Shown here: positions 16,740 through 26,715 of the stretch, piece after piece | Numbering within the stretch: position 1 is the first letter of the stretch | Layout of the letters: every line of letters begins with the position of its first letter | Assembly (NCBI RefSeq): GCF_002257565.1 | Contig: NZ_CP022736.1 | Coordinates: forward strand, 2,480,001 to 2,544,000 | Reading direction: 5' to 3' | Length of the DNA: 64,000 nucleotides | Source: Herbaspirillum sp. meg3 | Lineage (GTDB): Bacteria > Pseudomonadota > Gammaproteobacteria > Burkholderiales > Burkholderiaceae_D | The notes under the pieces: generated by a model | Told to the model about the DNA's origin: nothing | What the model saw: only the letters and a program-made list of their open reading frames with translations | Database searches by the model: none | Program-made: the position numbers and the translations under genes

Positions 16740-19700
16740 ATGGATATTCCCGCAAACAGTACCGTACTGCGTAATCGCGAACCGCCTGCGGGCGACAAGA
16801 AAGAACATAGCGATGCAAAGGGCAGCAAGCAAAGGCCCAGCAAGGCCGAGCGCGCCAAAGCCAACCGGGCGGGCAGGGCCGGTCTGCGCTTTACCGATGA
16901 TCCGCTGTGGTACAAGGACGCGATCATTTATCAGATCCACGTCAAATCCTACTTCGACGCCAACGACGACGGCATCGGCGACTTTGCCGGGCTGATTCAA
17001 AAACTCGATTACATCACGGGGCTTGGCGTCAATACCATCTGGCTGTTGCCGTTCTATCCGTCGCCACGCCGCGATGACGGCTACGACATTGCCGAATACA
17101 AGGGCGTCCATCCCGACTACGGCAACATGAGCGATGTGCGCCGCTTTATCGCCGCAGCTCATGAGCACGGACTGCGCATCATCACCGAACTGGTCATCAA
17201 TCACACCTCGGATCAGCATCCCTGGTTTCAGCGTGCACGGCAGGCGCGGGCCGGATCGGTGGCGCGCAATTTCTATGTCTGGTCGGACGACGACAAGAGT
17301 TACGAGGGTACGCGCATCATTTTCGTCGATACCGAAAAATCCAACTGGACCTGGGATCCGGTCGCCAAGGCTTACTTCTGGCATCGCTTCTATTCGCACC
17401 AGCCGGATCTCAATTTCGACAACCCGCAAGTGCTCAAAGCCGTGCTCAACGTCATGTCGTTCTGGCTTGATCTGGGCATCGACGGCTTGCGCCTGGATGC
17501 CGTGCCGTATCTGATCGAACGTGAAGGCACCAGCAACGAAAACCTGCCGGAAACCCACGCCATCCTCAAGCGCATCCGTGCCGAGATGGATCGCAAATAT
17601 CCCGACCGCATGCTGCTGGCCGAGGCCAACATGTGGCCGGAAGATGTGCAGCAATATTTTGGCGACAGCGACGAGTGCCACATGGCGTTTCACTTTCCGC
17701 TGATGCCGCGCATGTACATGGCGCTGGCCAGTCAGGATCGTTTTCCGATTACCGACATCCTGCGGCAGACGCCGGATATTCCTGCGGAATGCCAATGGGC
17801 GATTTTTCTGCGCAACCATGACGAGCTGACGCTGGAAATGGTGACCGATGCCGAACGCGACTATCTGTGGAATTTTTACGCGCCGGATCGCCGGGCACGC
17901 CTGAACCTTGGTATCCGCCGCCGCCTTGCGCCGCTGGTCGAACGCGACTGGCGCCGTATCCAGTTGCTCAACAGTTTTCTGTTGTCGATGCCAGGTACGC
18001 CGGTGATTTATTACGGCGACGAAATCGGCATGGGCGACAACATCCACCTGGGCGACCGCGACGGCGTGCGGACACCGATGCAATGGACGCTGGATCGCAA
18101 CGGCGGCTTTTCGCGCGCCGACCCTGCACGGCTGGTGTTGCCGCCGCTCATGGATCCGCAATACGGCTATCAGACCATTAACGTGGAAGCGCAAAGCGAC
18201 GACCGCCATTCCATGCTCAACTGGATGCGCCGTCTGCTTAGCGTACGCAAGCAGCATCAGGCCTTCGGCCGTGGCACGCTGACGCTGATCTACCCAAGCA
18301 ATCGCAAGATCCTCGCTTATCTGCGTGAATACAGCGATCCCAAACAAGGCGGCGCTACCGAGACTATCCTGTGCGTGGCGAACCTGTCGCAGTCGGCGCA
18401 GGCGGTCGAGCTGGAGCTGTCGGCCTTTGCCGACCGTATTCCTATCGAAATGATGGGCGGGACTGCTTTTCCGCCAATCGGCAAGCTGAATTATCTGCTG
18501 ACCTTGCCGCCTTTCGGCTTTTATTGGTTCCTGCTGGCGGCCGAAGCCAACATGCCGTCATGGTACGCCGCGACTCCCGAACCTTTGCCGGAATATGTGA
18601 CCCTGGTCTTGCGCAACGGCGTGGAAGAGATCATGGAGGCGCCTGCGCGCACCACGCTGGAACAAGAAGTGTTGCCGCACTATCTGCTCAAACGGCGCTG
18701 GTATGCCGCCAAGCAAAAGACGATAGAAGCGGTATCGATGGTGGCGGCGACCACATTGCCGATGTCGAAAAACGTACCCGGCGCTTTGCCGGTGGTGCTG
18801 AGCGAAATCGAAGTATCGACAGCCGCGCAAGGAGGCACTCAGCTACAGCGATATTTGCTGCCGCTGGGCTTCATCCGCGAAGAAGACACTATCTCGGCCT
18901 TGCCGCATCAACTGGCCTTGTCGCGAGTACGACGCAATCGTCATGTGGGTTTCCTGACGGATGCTTTTGCCCTCGATTCTTTCATCATGACCGTTCTGGA
19001 ACTGCTGGCGGAACGCGCTGAAGTACCTGCCGGGCAGGGACGCATGCTATTCGCGCCGACCGCCGCCTTCGATGCCGCCATCCTGAAAGCACCGCTGCAA
19101 TTGCGCCGTGTCGCCCAGGAGCAGTCGAACAGCTCTGTGGTCATCAATGACGCCATGGTCATGAAGGTATTGCGCCTGGTCAAGCCCGGCATCCATCCGG
19201 AAATCGAGATGGGCCGCTACCTGACTGAGCATGGCTTTCCCAATGTACCGGCGACGCTGGGCGAAGTCACCCGCATCAGCGAAGACGGTACACCGTATGC
19301 ATTGATTGTCTTGCAGCGCTATATCGACAATCAGGGTGACGCCTGGCAATGGACCATGGACACGCTGGAGCGTGCAATTCAGAGCGACACGCTGGCCGAT
19401 CCCCGCAATGCGCAACACGATCGGAGCAATAGCAACGGCGACACTGCACTGGCCGAGCTTGCGACCTTTGCACGTTTACTGGGTCAGCGCCTGGGTGAGA
19501 TGCATACCTTGCTGGGTAAGCCCACCGACGATCCGGCCTTTGCGCCGGAAACCGTGCGCACTGCCGTATCGCAATCCTGGGCTCAGGCCGCCGCAACCCA
19601 GCTCAATGCCGCCTGCGACATCCTGCGCAGAAAGAACGATTGGGTCACAGTCGACGAGGCGCGTTACGTCGGACGGCTGCTGGCACAGCGCGAACCGCTG

Positions 19701-20216
19701 CTCAAACGCATCGAGCAACTGGCGCAGGCAGGCGAAGGATCCTTATGCATCCGTCTGCACGGCGACCTGCATCTGGGGCAAGTACTGATCGCGTTCAACG
19801 ACGTCTTCATCATCGATTTCGAAGGTGAACCGGCACGCTCGCTGGAAGAGCGCCGTGCCAAGGGAAGCCCTTTGCGCGATGTCGCCGGCCTGATGCGTTC
19901 TTTCGACTATGCCGCCGCCTTCGGCAACAACATGGGGCCGGGCGATCTTGACGACGCTGCACGTGCGGGCAAGGAGCAGGTCTTGCGCCGGTTCGCACCG
20001 GAATGCCAGGCCGCCTTTCTGGAAGGTTATCGCGTCGGTAATCCGGCGTTGGCGCATAACCTGCCGCTGGCTGCGCAAAACGACTTGCTCGATTTGTTCA
20101 CCCTGGAAAAAGCAGCCTACGAGATTTGCTACGAAGCGGCCAACCGGCCCGCATGGATGCACGTGCCGTTGCACGGCATCTATGCCATCGCGAATCGTTT
20201 ACTGGAAAAGAAATAG
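16740..20216 (+). CDS. treS: Trehalose synthase / maltokinase fusion
   Basis: A 1158-aa bifunctional protein starting at ATG 16740 behind AGGAGAGG. After a charged ~50-residue lead, residues ~55-590 form GH13 trehalose synthase: nucleophile D253 (GLRLDAV), E295 (LLAEANMWPEDV) and D361 (RNHDEL). Residues ~640-1158 form maltokinase (Pep2/Mak): LLKRRWYAAKQK at the start, catalytic HGDLHLGQ near 1007, and DFEGEPARSLEERRAK. Together they isomerise trehalose to maltose and phosphorylate it to maltose-1-phosphate, the donor for GlgE encoded immediately upstream. This fusion is known in several bacteria. Confidence 0.94.
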   Translation: MDIPANSTVLRNREPPAGDKKEHSDAKGSKQRPSKAERAKANRAGRAGLRFTDDPLWYKDAIIYQIHVKSYFDANDDGIGDFAGLIQKLDYITGLGVNTIWLLPFYPSPRRDDGYDIAEYKGVHPDYGNMSDVRRFIAAAHEHGLRIITELVINHTSDQHPWFQRARQARAGSVARNFYVWSDDDKSYEGTRIIFVDTEKSNWTWDPVAKAYFWHRFYSHQPDLNFDNPQVLKAVLNVMSFWLDLGIDGLRLDAVPYLIEREGTSNENLPETHAILKRIRAEMDRKYPDRMLLAEANMWPEDVQQYFGDSDECHMAFHFPLMPRMYMALASQDRFPITDILRQTPDIPAECQWAIFLRNHDELTLEMVTDAERDYLWNFYAPDRRARLNLGIRRRLAPLVERDWRRIQLLNSFLLSMPGTPVIYYGDEIGMGDNIHLGDRDGVRTPMQWTLDRNGGFSRADPARLVLPPLMDPQYGYQTINVEAQSDDRHSMLNWMRRLLSVRKQHQAFGRGTLTLIYPSNRKILAYLREYSDPKQGGATETILCVANLSQSAQAVELELSAFADRIPIEMMGGTAFPPIGKLNYLLTLPPFGFYWFLLAAEANMPSWYAATPEPLPEYVTLVLRNGVEEIMEAPARTTLEQEVLPHYLLKRRWYAAKQKTIEAVSMVAATTLPMSKNVPGALPVVLSEIEVSTAAQGGTQLQRYLLPLGFIREEDTISALPHQLALSRVRRNRHVGFLTDAFALDSFIMTVLELLAERAEVPAGQGRMLFAPTAAFDAAILKAPLQLRRVAQEQSNSSVVINDAMVMKVLRLVKPGIHPEIEMGRYLTEHGFPNVPATLGEVTRISEDGTPYALIVLQRYIDNQGDAWQWTMDTLERAIQSDTLADPRNAQHDRSNSNGDTALAELATFARLLGQRLGEMHTLLGKPTDDPAFAPETVRTAVSQSWAQAAATQLNAACDILRRKNDWVTVDEARYVGRLLAQREPLLKRIEQLAQAGEGSLCIRLHGDLHLGQVLIAFNDVFIIDFEGEPARSLEERRAKGSPLRDVAGLMRSFDYAAAFGNNMGPGDLDDAARAGKEQVLRRFAPECQAAFLEGYRVGNPALAHNLPLAAQNDLLDLFTLEKAAYEICYEAANRPAWMHVPLHGIYAIANRLLEKK

Positions 20217-20233
20217 CACCAACGGGAGCAACG

Positions 20234-22594
20234 ATGGCATTGCCGCAACTGAAAAACACCATGGAAACCGAACATCACCCGATTCAGAATGAGCACGACG
20301 CGCCGTATTTCCCCGGCGTGGCATTGACTGCCAGTCTGCAACAGGGTCAGTTGGGGGATCCGTTTGCCTTGCTCGGGCCGCGCTATGTCAAATTATCGCA
20401 GGATGAACCGCGCCTGCGTCTGTGCTGCTACTACCCGGGGGCAACCGCCGTGCAGGTGTTCTCACGTCCGGCTGACGATGTCGATCCGCATGGCGCCTTG
20501 CTCGGCAATCTCACGCAGCTTGAACCAGTGCCGGGAGACAGCGAAACCGCTACAGGCATTTTTTATGGCGAAGTGGTGTTGCCTGCGCACGCTGCACAGC
20601 GCGAGATTCCATATGTGCTGCATGTGGCCTGGCCTTGCCCGGCCGGTGGCGAAGAGGTGCAGATCACCGAAGACGCCTATGCCTTTGGCCTGCTGCTGAG
20701 TGACTTTGATCTGCATCTGTTCCGCGAAGGCCGCCATCGCCAGCTCGGCCGCTGTTTCGGTGCGCAGGTGATGACGATAGACGATGTGGAAGGCGTGCGC
20801 TTTGCGGTGTGGGCGCCAAATGCCCGGCGCGTCTCCGTCATCGGTGATTTCAATCAATGGGACGGCCGCCGGCATCCCATGCGGCTGCGCCAGAGCGCGG
20901 GCGTGTGGGAGCTGTTCATCCCGCGCTTGCGCGACGGCACGCTCTACAAATACGAGATTGTCGGGCCCGACGGCACGGTGTTGCCTGCCAAGGCAGATCC
21001 CATGGCGCGGGCGACTGAAGCGCCACCGGCCACTGCATCGCGCGTCATCGATGACCGTAGCGGCTGGCGCTGGCACGATGAGAGTTGGATGCAGCAACGT
21101 GCGCAACGACAATCCGTACAGTCTCCGATATCCATCTATGAAGTCCATGCGGCCTCCTGGATGCGCATCCTTGAAGAGGACGGCCGCAATCTCGATTGGA
21201 ACGAACTGGCGGAACGCCTGATTCCTTACGTCAAAGGCATGGGGTTCACCCATGTCGAACTGTTGCCCGTGATGGAACACCCATTCGGCGGCTCGTGGGG
21301 GTATCAACCCTTGTCACAGTTTGCCCCCAGCGCGCGATTTGGGGCGGCAGCAGATTTCGCAGCCTTTGTTGACGCCTGCCATGGCGAAGGCATCGGTGTC
21401 ATCCTCGACTGGGTGCCGGCGCATTTTCCGTCGGACCCGCACGGCCTGGCTCACTTCGACGGTACGCCGCTGTATGAGCACGGCGATCCACGCGAGGGTT
21501 TTCATCAGGACTGGAATACGCTGATCTACAACCTCGGCCGGCATGAGGTGCGCGGTTTCCTGATCGCCAGTGCGCTGGAATGGCTGGAGCACTTTCACGT
21601 CGATGGACTGCGCGTGGATGCGGTGGCGTCAATGCTGTACCGCGATTACAGCCGTAATGCCGGTGAGTGGGTACCGAACATCCATGGCGGCCGCGAGAAC
21701 CTGGAGGCGGTCGCTTTCCTGCGCGAACTCAACCAGACCGTTCATGAACGTTGCCCCGGCGCGCTGATGATCGCGGAGGAATCAACCTCCTGGCCGGGTG
21801 TGACGGCGCCGGTGGAGCAGGGCGGACTGGGCTTTTCCTACAAGTGGAACATGGGATGGATGCACGACACGCTACGTTATGTGGAGCAGGACAGCATCTA
21901 TCGCCGCTACCATCATCATGACTTCACGTTCGGCATGATCTACGCATTTTCGGAATCCTTCGTTCTGCCGATTTCGCACGATGAGGTCGTGCACGGCAAA
22001 CGCACCTTGCTGCAAAAGATGCCGGGCGACTATTGGCAGAAGTTCGCCAACCTGCGCGCCTATTTTGGTTTCATGTGGACCCACCCCGGCAAGAAATTGC
22101 TCTTCATGGGCAGTGAGTTCGGCCAGTACGACGAGTTCGATCACGACAAATCGCCGCAATGGGAGCTGCTGGACGATCCGCGTCATCGCAGCATTCAGCG
22201 TCTGGTGCGCGACCTCAACCGCCTCTACGTCGACCTGCCTGCCTTGCATCGCTATGACTCCCAGGCCGAAGGATTCTCTTGGGTGGTGGGCAATGACAGC
22301 GTCAACAGCGTGTTCGCTTATTTCCGTTACGGCGATGCGGGCGAGGCGCCGCTGCTGGTCGTCGTCAACATGACGCCGGTACCGCGGCATAACTACCGCA
22401 TCGGAGTGCCGCCGGGGCCGGACAACAGCTATCAATGGGACGAAATCCTCAATACCGACGCCGACATGTATGGCGGCAGCAATCTGGGCAACGCCGGCGG
22501 GGTGATCGCACAAGCAGAGCATTGGCACGGCCATCCGGCTTCGGTTCTGCTGACCTTGCCACCATTGTCCACCCTGTTTTTACGCCGACGATAA
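20234..22594 (+). CDS. glgB: 1,4-alpha-glucan branching enzyme
   Basis: A 786-aa GH13_9 enzyme. ATG 20234 follows GGGAG. It has an N-terminal extra beta-sandwich, a CBM48 module (VRFAVWAPNARRVSVIGDFNQWDGR) and a catalytic barrel with D462 (LRVDAVASMLYRDYSR), E515 (IAEESTSWPGV) and PISHDEVVHGK. It introduces alpha-1,6 branches into glucan made by GlgE or GlgA. It is the fourth gene of the operon, 17 bases after treS. Confidence 0.95.
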   Translation: MALPQLKNTMETEHHPIQNEHDAPYFPGVALTASLQQGQLGDPFALLGPRYVKLSQDEPRLRLCCYYPGATAVQVFSRPADDVDPHGALLGNLTQLEPVPGDSETATGIFYGEVVLPAHAAQREIPYVLHVAWPCPAGGEEVQITEDAYAFGLLLSDFDLHLFREGRHRQLGRCFGAQVMTIDDVEGVRFAVWAPNARRVSVIGDFNQWDGRRHPMRLRQSAGVWELFIPRLRDGTLYKYEIVGPDGTVLPAKADPMARATEAPPATASRVIDDRSGWRWHDESWMQQRAQRQSVQSPISIYEVHAASWMRILEEDGRNLDWNELAERLIPYVKGMGFTHVELLPVMEHPFGGSWGYQPLSQFAPSARFGAAADFAAFVDACHGEGIGVILDWVPAHFPSDPHGLAHFDGTPLYEHGDPREGFHQDWNTLIYNLGRHEVRGFLIASALEWLEHFHVDGLRVDAVASMLYRDYSRNAGEWVPNIHGGRENLEAVAFLRELNQTVHERCPGALMIAEESTSWPGVTAPVEQGGLGFSYKWNMGWMHDTLRYVEQDSIYRRYHHHDFTFGMIYAFSESFVLPISHDEVVHGKRTLLQKMPGDYWQKFANLRAYFGFMWTHPGKKLLFMGSEFGQYDEFDHDKSPQWELLDDPRHRSIQRLVRDLNRLYVDLPALHRYDSQAEGFSWVVGNDSVNSVFAYFRYGDAGEAPLLVVVNMTPVPRHNYRIGVPPGPDNSYQWDEILNTDADMYGGSNLGNAGGVIAQAEHWHGHPASVLLTLPPLSTLFLRRR

Positions 22595-22621
22595 CCTGAG
22601 AAATACTCTGAGAAAACAACA

Positions 22622-24802
22622 ATGACACTGATCACACCAAGAAAACTGCAGGCAGGAGCACCTTATCCATTGGGTGCACGTTTTGACGGACTGGGGATCA
22701 ACTTTGCCGTATTCTCGGCGCATGCCAGCAAAATCGAGCTGTGCATTTTTGACGCTACCGGCAGGCGCGAAGTCGAGCGCATCATCTTGCCTGAATGCAC
22801 CGACGAAGTCTGGCACGGCTATCTGCCGGATACCTCGCCGGGACTGGTTTACGGCTATCGTGCCTATGGCCCCTATGAGCCGAACAAGGGCCATCGATTC
22901 AATCCCAACAAGCTGCTGCTCGATCCCTATGCACGCAAGCTGGTGGGCCAAGTGCGCTGGACTGACGCCTTGTTTGGCTATCGCCTGCATTCGCCCAAGG
23001 GTGACCTGAGCTTTGACCGCCGCGACAGCGCAGCGGCCATGCCCAAAGCCGTAGTCATTGAAGAGATGCCGGTCGGACAAAACTATCCGCGCCCGCGCGT
23101 GCCATGGTCGAAGACAGTAATCTATGAAGCCCATGTGCGCGGCATTTCCATGCAACGCGAAGGTGTGATGCCGCATGAGCGTGGGACTTTCGCCGCGCTG
23201 GGCCATCCTGATTTCATCGCGCATTTGCAGAAGCTGGGCGTGACGACGATTGAGCTGATGCCGGTGCATGCGTTTCTGCAAGAAAGTTTTCTGCTGCAAC
23301 GCGACCTGCGCAATTACTGGGGTTACAGCACGCTGGGATTTTTCGCCCCCGAACCGAGCTATCTGTCTACGGGCGACCTCAACGAAGTGCGCATGGCGGT
23401 GCGGCATTTCCACGCTGCCGGGATCGAGGTGATCCTCGACGTGGTCTACAACCATACCTGTTCTGGCAGCGAACTCGGGCCGACGCTGAGTTTCCGTGGG
23501 TTGGACAACGCCAGTTACTACCGGTTGATTCCGGGGCAGGAGCGTTACTACATCAACGATACCGGTTGCGGCAATACCGTCAACATGTCGCATCCGCGCG
23601 TGATCCAGATGGTGCTCGACTCGCTGCGCTACTGGGCACAGGCGTTCGACATCGACGGATTCCGTTTTGACTTGTGCTCGACACTGGGACGCGAGCCGAC
23701 CGGCTTCGATCCGCATAGCGGCTTCTTTGACGCCCTGATGCAGGATCCCGTGTTGTCGCAACTGAAGCTGATCGCCGAGCCATGGGATATCGGGCCGGGC
23801 GGCTATCAACTGGGTAATCATCCGCCGCGTTTTGCCGAATGGAACGATAAATTCCGTGATGGCATTCGCCGCTTCTGGGCCGGCGCCGAGGGCGTGCGCG
23901 GCGAATTTGCCGGACGCATGCTGGGTTCTTCGGATTTGTTCGACCATCACCATCGCAAGCCATGGGCATCGGTCAACTTCATCGCTTCACATGACGGTTT
24001 TACCTTGCGTGATCTGGTCTGCTATGAAGGCAAACACAACGAAGCCAACGGTGAAAACGGCAATGACGGCCACAACGACAACTACAGCGCCAACTGGGGT
24101 ATCGAGGGACCGAGCGACGATCCTGCAATTGAACAGTTGCGTGCAACGGTGCAGCGTTCGATGCTGACCTGCGTGTTTCTTGCGCAAGGCACACCGATGC
24201 TGCTTGCCGGCGACGAATTCCATCGCAGCCAGGGGGGCAACAACAACGCCTATTGTCAGGACAACGAAATTTCATGGGTCGACTGGACTGCTGCACAAAG
24301 CGAGGAGGCAGTCGCGCTGACCACCTACGTTGGCCGTCTGAGCGCGATTCGCCGGGACTTCCCGGTGTTGCTGAGCGAACGCTTCCTGCACGGCCGTCGC
24401 GAGATCCAGCCGGGCCTCAAGGATGTCTCCTGGTTCGACGAGCGCGCCACGCCGATTTCAGTCGAAGACTGGCAAAATCCGGTGGCACGTGCGCTGACAT
24501 TGCTTTGCGCCAGTGCGCCGGCGACGGCGGATGAGGCCGTCGGCCGCAAGGACGGCAACAGCGGTGCCGCTGACCAGGACAGCCCGCATTCTGCCGTGCA
24601 GCCGGACATCGTCCTGATGTTTTTCAATGCTGGTCATGAGGCCATCGATTTCACGTTCCCACGCCCCGGGGACGCGCATTATCTGCTGATCGACAGCAAT
24701 GTTCCCGATGGCGCTGCTTCTATCGAGCCCTGTACTGAGGCGAGCGTTCAGGTTGCCGCCCACAGTGTGCAGGTCTTCGCCAACCGTCCGTGCCGGGAAT
24801 AA
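22622..24802 (+). CDS. glgX: Glycogen debranching enzyme (GlgX/TreX type)
   Basis: A 726-aa GH13 isoamylase-type enzyme. CBM48 is at the N-terminus (GLGINFAVFSAHASKIELCIFD). The catalytic residues appear in DGFRFDLCSTLGRE, LIAEPWDIGPGGYQLG and FIASHDGFTLRDLVCYE, followed by the family-specific stretch NEANGENGNDGHNDN. It removes alpha-1,6 branches. Beside treZ and treY the TreX role is likely: feeding linear maltodextrins to trehalose synthesis. It ends 2 bases before treZ. Confidence 0.94.
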   Translation: MTLITPRKLQAGAPYPLGARFDGLGINFAVFSAHASKIELCIFDATGRREVERIILPECTDEVWHGYLPDTSPGLVYGYRAYGPYEPNKGHRFNPNKLLLDPYARKLVGQVRWTDALFGYRLHSPKGDLSFDRRDSAAAMPKAVVIEEMPVGQNYPRPRVPWSKTVIYEAHVRGISMQREGVMPHERGTFAALGHPDFIAHLQKLGVTTIELMPVHAFLQESFLLQRDLRNYWGYSTLGFFAPEPSYLSTGDLNEVRMAVRHFHAAGIEVILDVVYNHTCSGSELGPTLSFRGLDNASYYRLIPGQERYYINDTGCGNTVNMSHPRVIQMVLDSLRYWAQAFDIDGFRFDLCSTLGREPTGFDPHSGFFDALMQDPVLSQLKLIAEPWDIGPGGYQLGNHPPRFAEWNDKFRDGIRRFWAGAEGVRGEFAGRMLGSSDLFDHHHRKPWASVNFIASHDGFTLRDLVCYEGKHNEANGENGNDGHNDNYSANWGIEGPSDDPAIEQLRATVQRSMLTCVFLAQGTPMLLAGDEFHRSQGGNNNAYCQDNEISWVDWTAAQSEEAVALTTYVGRLSAIRRDFPVLLSERFLHGRREIQPGLKDVSWFDERATPISVEDWQNPVARALTLLCASAPATADEAVGRKDGNSGAADQDSPHSAVQPDIVLMFFNAGHEAIDFTFPRPGDAHYLLIDSNVPDGAASIEPCTEASVQVAAHSVQVFANRPCRE

Positions 24803-24804
24803 TC

Positions 24805-26715
24805 ATGAATAGTCTGGTTCCGCTTCATCCCAATAATGTCCGTTTTCATTATCGTTTGCCGTTCGGCGCCGAGTATCTGGGTAATGGCCGCACGCGCTTT
24901 CGCATCTGGGCACCGCTGGCCAAAACGGCCGCCGTCGAACTGGACGGGCGCCGCCGCGTACCAATGTCGCCGTCTCTGTCTTCTGCGGAGGACGGCTGGT
25001 TCGAAGTCGAGACCGACTGCGAGGCGCTGACCCAGTATCACTACGTGCTGATGTCGCAGATCGACGGCGAGATCAGCGTGCCCGATCCTGCTTCACGCTG
25101 CCAGGCCGGTGACGTGCATGCCGACAGTGTCGTGATCGATGCGTCTGCCTATGAGTGGCAGACGGTTGACTGGCGCGGCCGGCCGTGGCATGAGACGGTG
25201 CTGTACGAGTTGCATGTCGGCGCACTGGGCGGTTTTGCAGGGGTGACGCAGCGGCTGCAAGAGCTGGCCGAACTCGGCATCACGGCGGTCGAGCTGATGC
25301 CGGTGTCGGAGTTTCCCGGGGCTTACAACTGGGGTTATGACGGCGTATTGCCGTATGCCCCCGACGCCAGTTATGGCACGCCGGAGCAACTCAAGCAATT
25401 GATCGATACGGCGCATGGCCTGGGAATGATGGTGTTTCTCGACGTGGTGTACAACCATTTCGGGCCGGACGGCAATTATCTCGCCAGCTACTCGCCGTTC
25501 TTTCGCAACGATACGAACACGCCGTGGGGGCAGAGCATCGATTTTCACCGGCCAGAGGTAGCAGACTTCTTTGCGCAGAATGCCTTGTACTGGCTGCAAG
25601 AGTATCGCTTTGACGGCCTGCGGCTGGACGCCGTGCATGCCATTGGCGATCAAAGCTGGCTGCGTACGCTGGCGGCGAAGGTGCGCACAGCCATCGCGCT
25701 GGAGGATGGGGAGATCGGTCTCGGCAAACGTCATGTCCATCTGGTGCTGGAGCATGACGGCAATGCCGCGTCGTTGCTCAACGGTGGTGTCGCTGACGGA
25801 TCTGGTGGCGGCACGTATGAGGCCCAATGGAACGATGACGGCCATCACGTCTTGCACGTACTGTTGACCGGCGAAACAGGCGGCTACTATGCCGACTATG
25901 CGATCCAGCCTGCTGAAAAACTGGCGCGTTGCCTGCGCGAAGGATTCATCTATCAGGGTGAGCCGTCGCCATACCGCGACAACGAGCTGCGTGGCGAAAG
26001 CAGTGTTGAACTGCCGCCGACGGCGTTCGTGCTGTTTCTGCAAAATCACGATCAGATCGGCAACCGCGCCCGCGGTGAGCGGCTCACGGCGCTGGCCGAT
26101 CCTGCAGCGCTGCGCGCGGCACAAGCCTTGCTGTTGCTATCGCCGCAGATCCCGATGCTGTTCATGGGCGAAGAATACGGTGCGGCGCAGCCGTTCTATT
26201 ACTTCACCAGCCATGCTGACGAAAAGCTGGCCGATGCGGTGAGGACGGGACGGCGCAAAGAGTTTTCACGCTTCCCCGAGTTTGCGGATCCGGCGGCCCT
26301 GGATGCCTTGCCCGATCCAAACAGTTTTTCCACCTTCATGGCATCGATTCCCGAGCCTGTCGCGCCGGAAGAAGACGCCAGCGCAGGGCAATGGATGGGC
26401 TGGTGCTACCGCCTGCTGCTCATCCGGCGTGAGGCGATTACGCCGTATCTGCCGGGCGCCATCGCATTGGATGCGCAAGCCATCGGGCCAGCGGCGGTCT
26501 ACGCGCGGTGGCGGCTGAATAACGGCACGGTGTTGTGTATCACGATCAATCTGGGTAACGAGGCAGTGACGGATTCAACCGATACAACGCTGGATGCGCT
26601 CGCTACGCTGGCCGGTGCCGATGTTCTGTTCGATAGTGGTGGCGTACTTGATTCATTGGCTGGAGGTGTATTGCCGCCGCATTCTATTTTGGTCATTCGC
26701 GAGGCAGCAAGATGA
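24805..26715 (+). CDS. treZ: Malto-oligosyltrehalose trehalohydrolase
   Basis: A 636-aa GH13 enzyme. I use ATG 24805 (MNSLVPLHPNN) over GTG 24790, which would overlap glgX. A CBM48-like module (FRIWAPLAKTAAVELDG) is followed by the barrel with FDGLRLDAVHAI, HLVLEHDGNAASLL and LFLQNHDQIGNRARGERL, the last being typical of TreZ. It releases trehalose from maltooligosyl-trehalose made by TreY. The stop overlaps the malQ start as ATGA. Confidence 0.94.
   Translation: MNSLVPLHPNNVRFHYRLPFGAEYLGNGRTRFRIWAPLAKTAAVELDGRRRVPMSPSLSSAEDGWFEVETDCEALTQYHYVLMSQIDGEISVPDPASRCQAGDVHADSVVIDASAYEWQTVDWRGRPWHETVLYELHVGALGGFAGVTQRLQELAELGITAVELMPVSEFPGAYNWGYDGVLPYAPDASYGTPEQLKQLIDTAHGLGMMVFLDVVYNHFGPDGNYLASYSPFFRNDTNTPWGQSIDFHRPEVADFFAQNALYWLQEYRFDGLRLDAVHAIGDQSWLRTLAAKVRTAIALEDGEIGLGKRHVHLVLEHDGNAASLLNGGVADGSGGGTYEAQWNDDGHHVLHVLLTGETGGYYADYAIQPAEKLARCLREGFIYQGEPSPYRDNELRGESSVELPPTAFVLFLQNHDQIGNRARGERLTALADPAALRAAQALLLLSPQIPMLFMGEEYGAAQPFYYFTSHADEKLADAVRTGRRKEFSRFPEFADPAALDALPDPNSFSTFMASIPEPVAPEEDASAGQWMGWCYRLLLIRREAITPYLPGAIALDAQAIGPAAVYARWRLNNGTVLCITINLGNEAVTDSTDTTLDALATLAGADVLFDSGGVLDSLAGGVLPPHSILVIREAAR

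Noticed and set aside
16536..18347. 603-codon minus-strand open frame opposite treS
   Set aside because: No start signal or domains; the plus strand has an intact TreS catalytic domain.
22580..23953. 457-codon minus-strand open frame opposite glgX
   Set aside because: Shadow of the GH13 gene; translation looks random and His/Gln rich.
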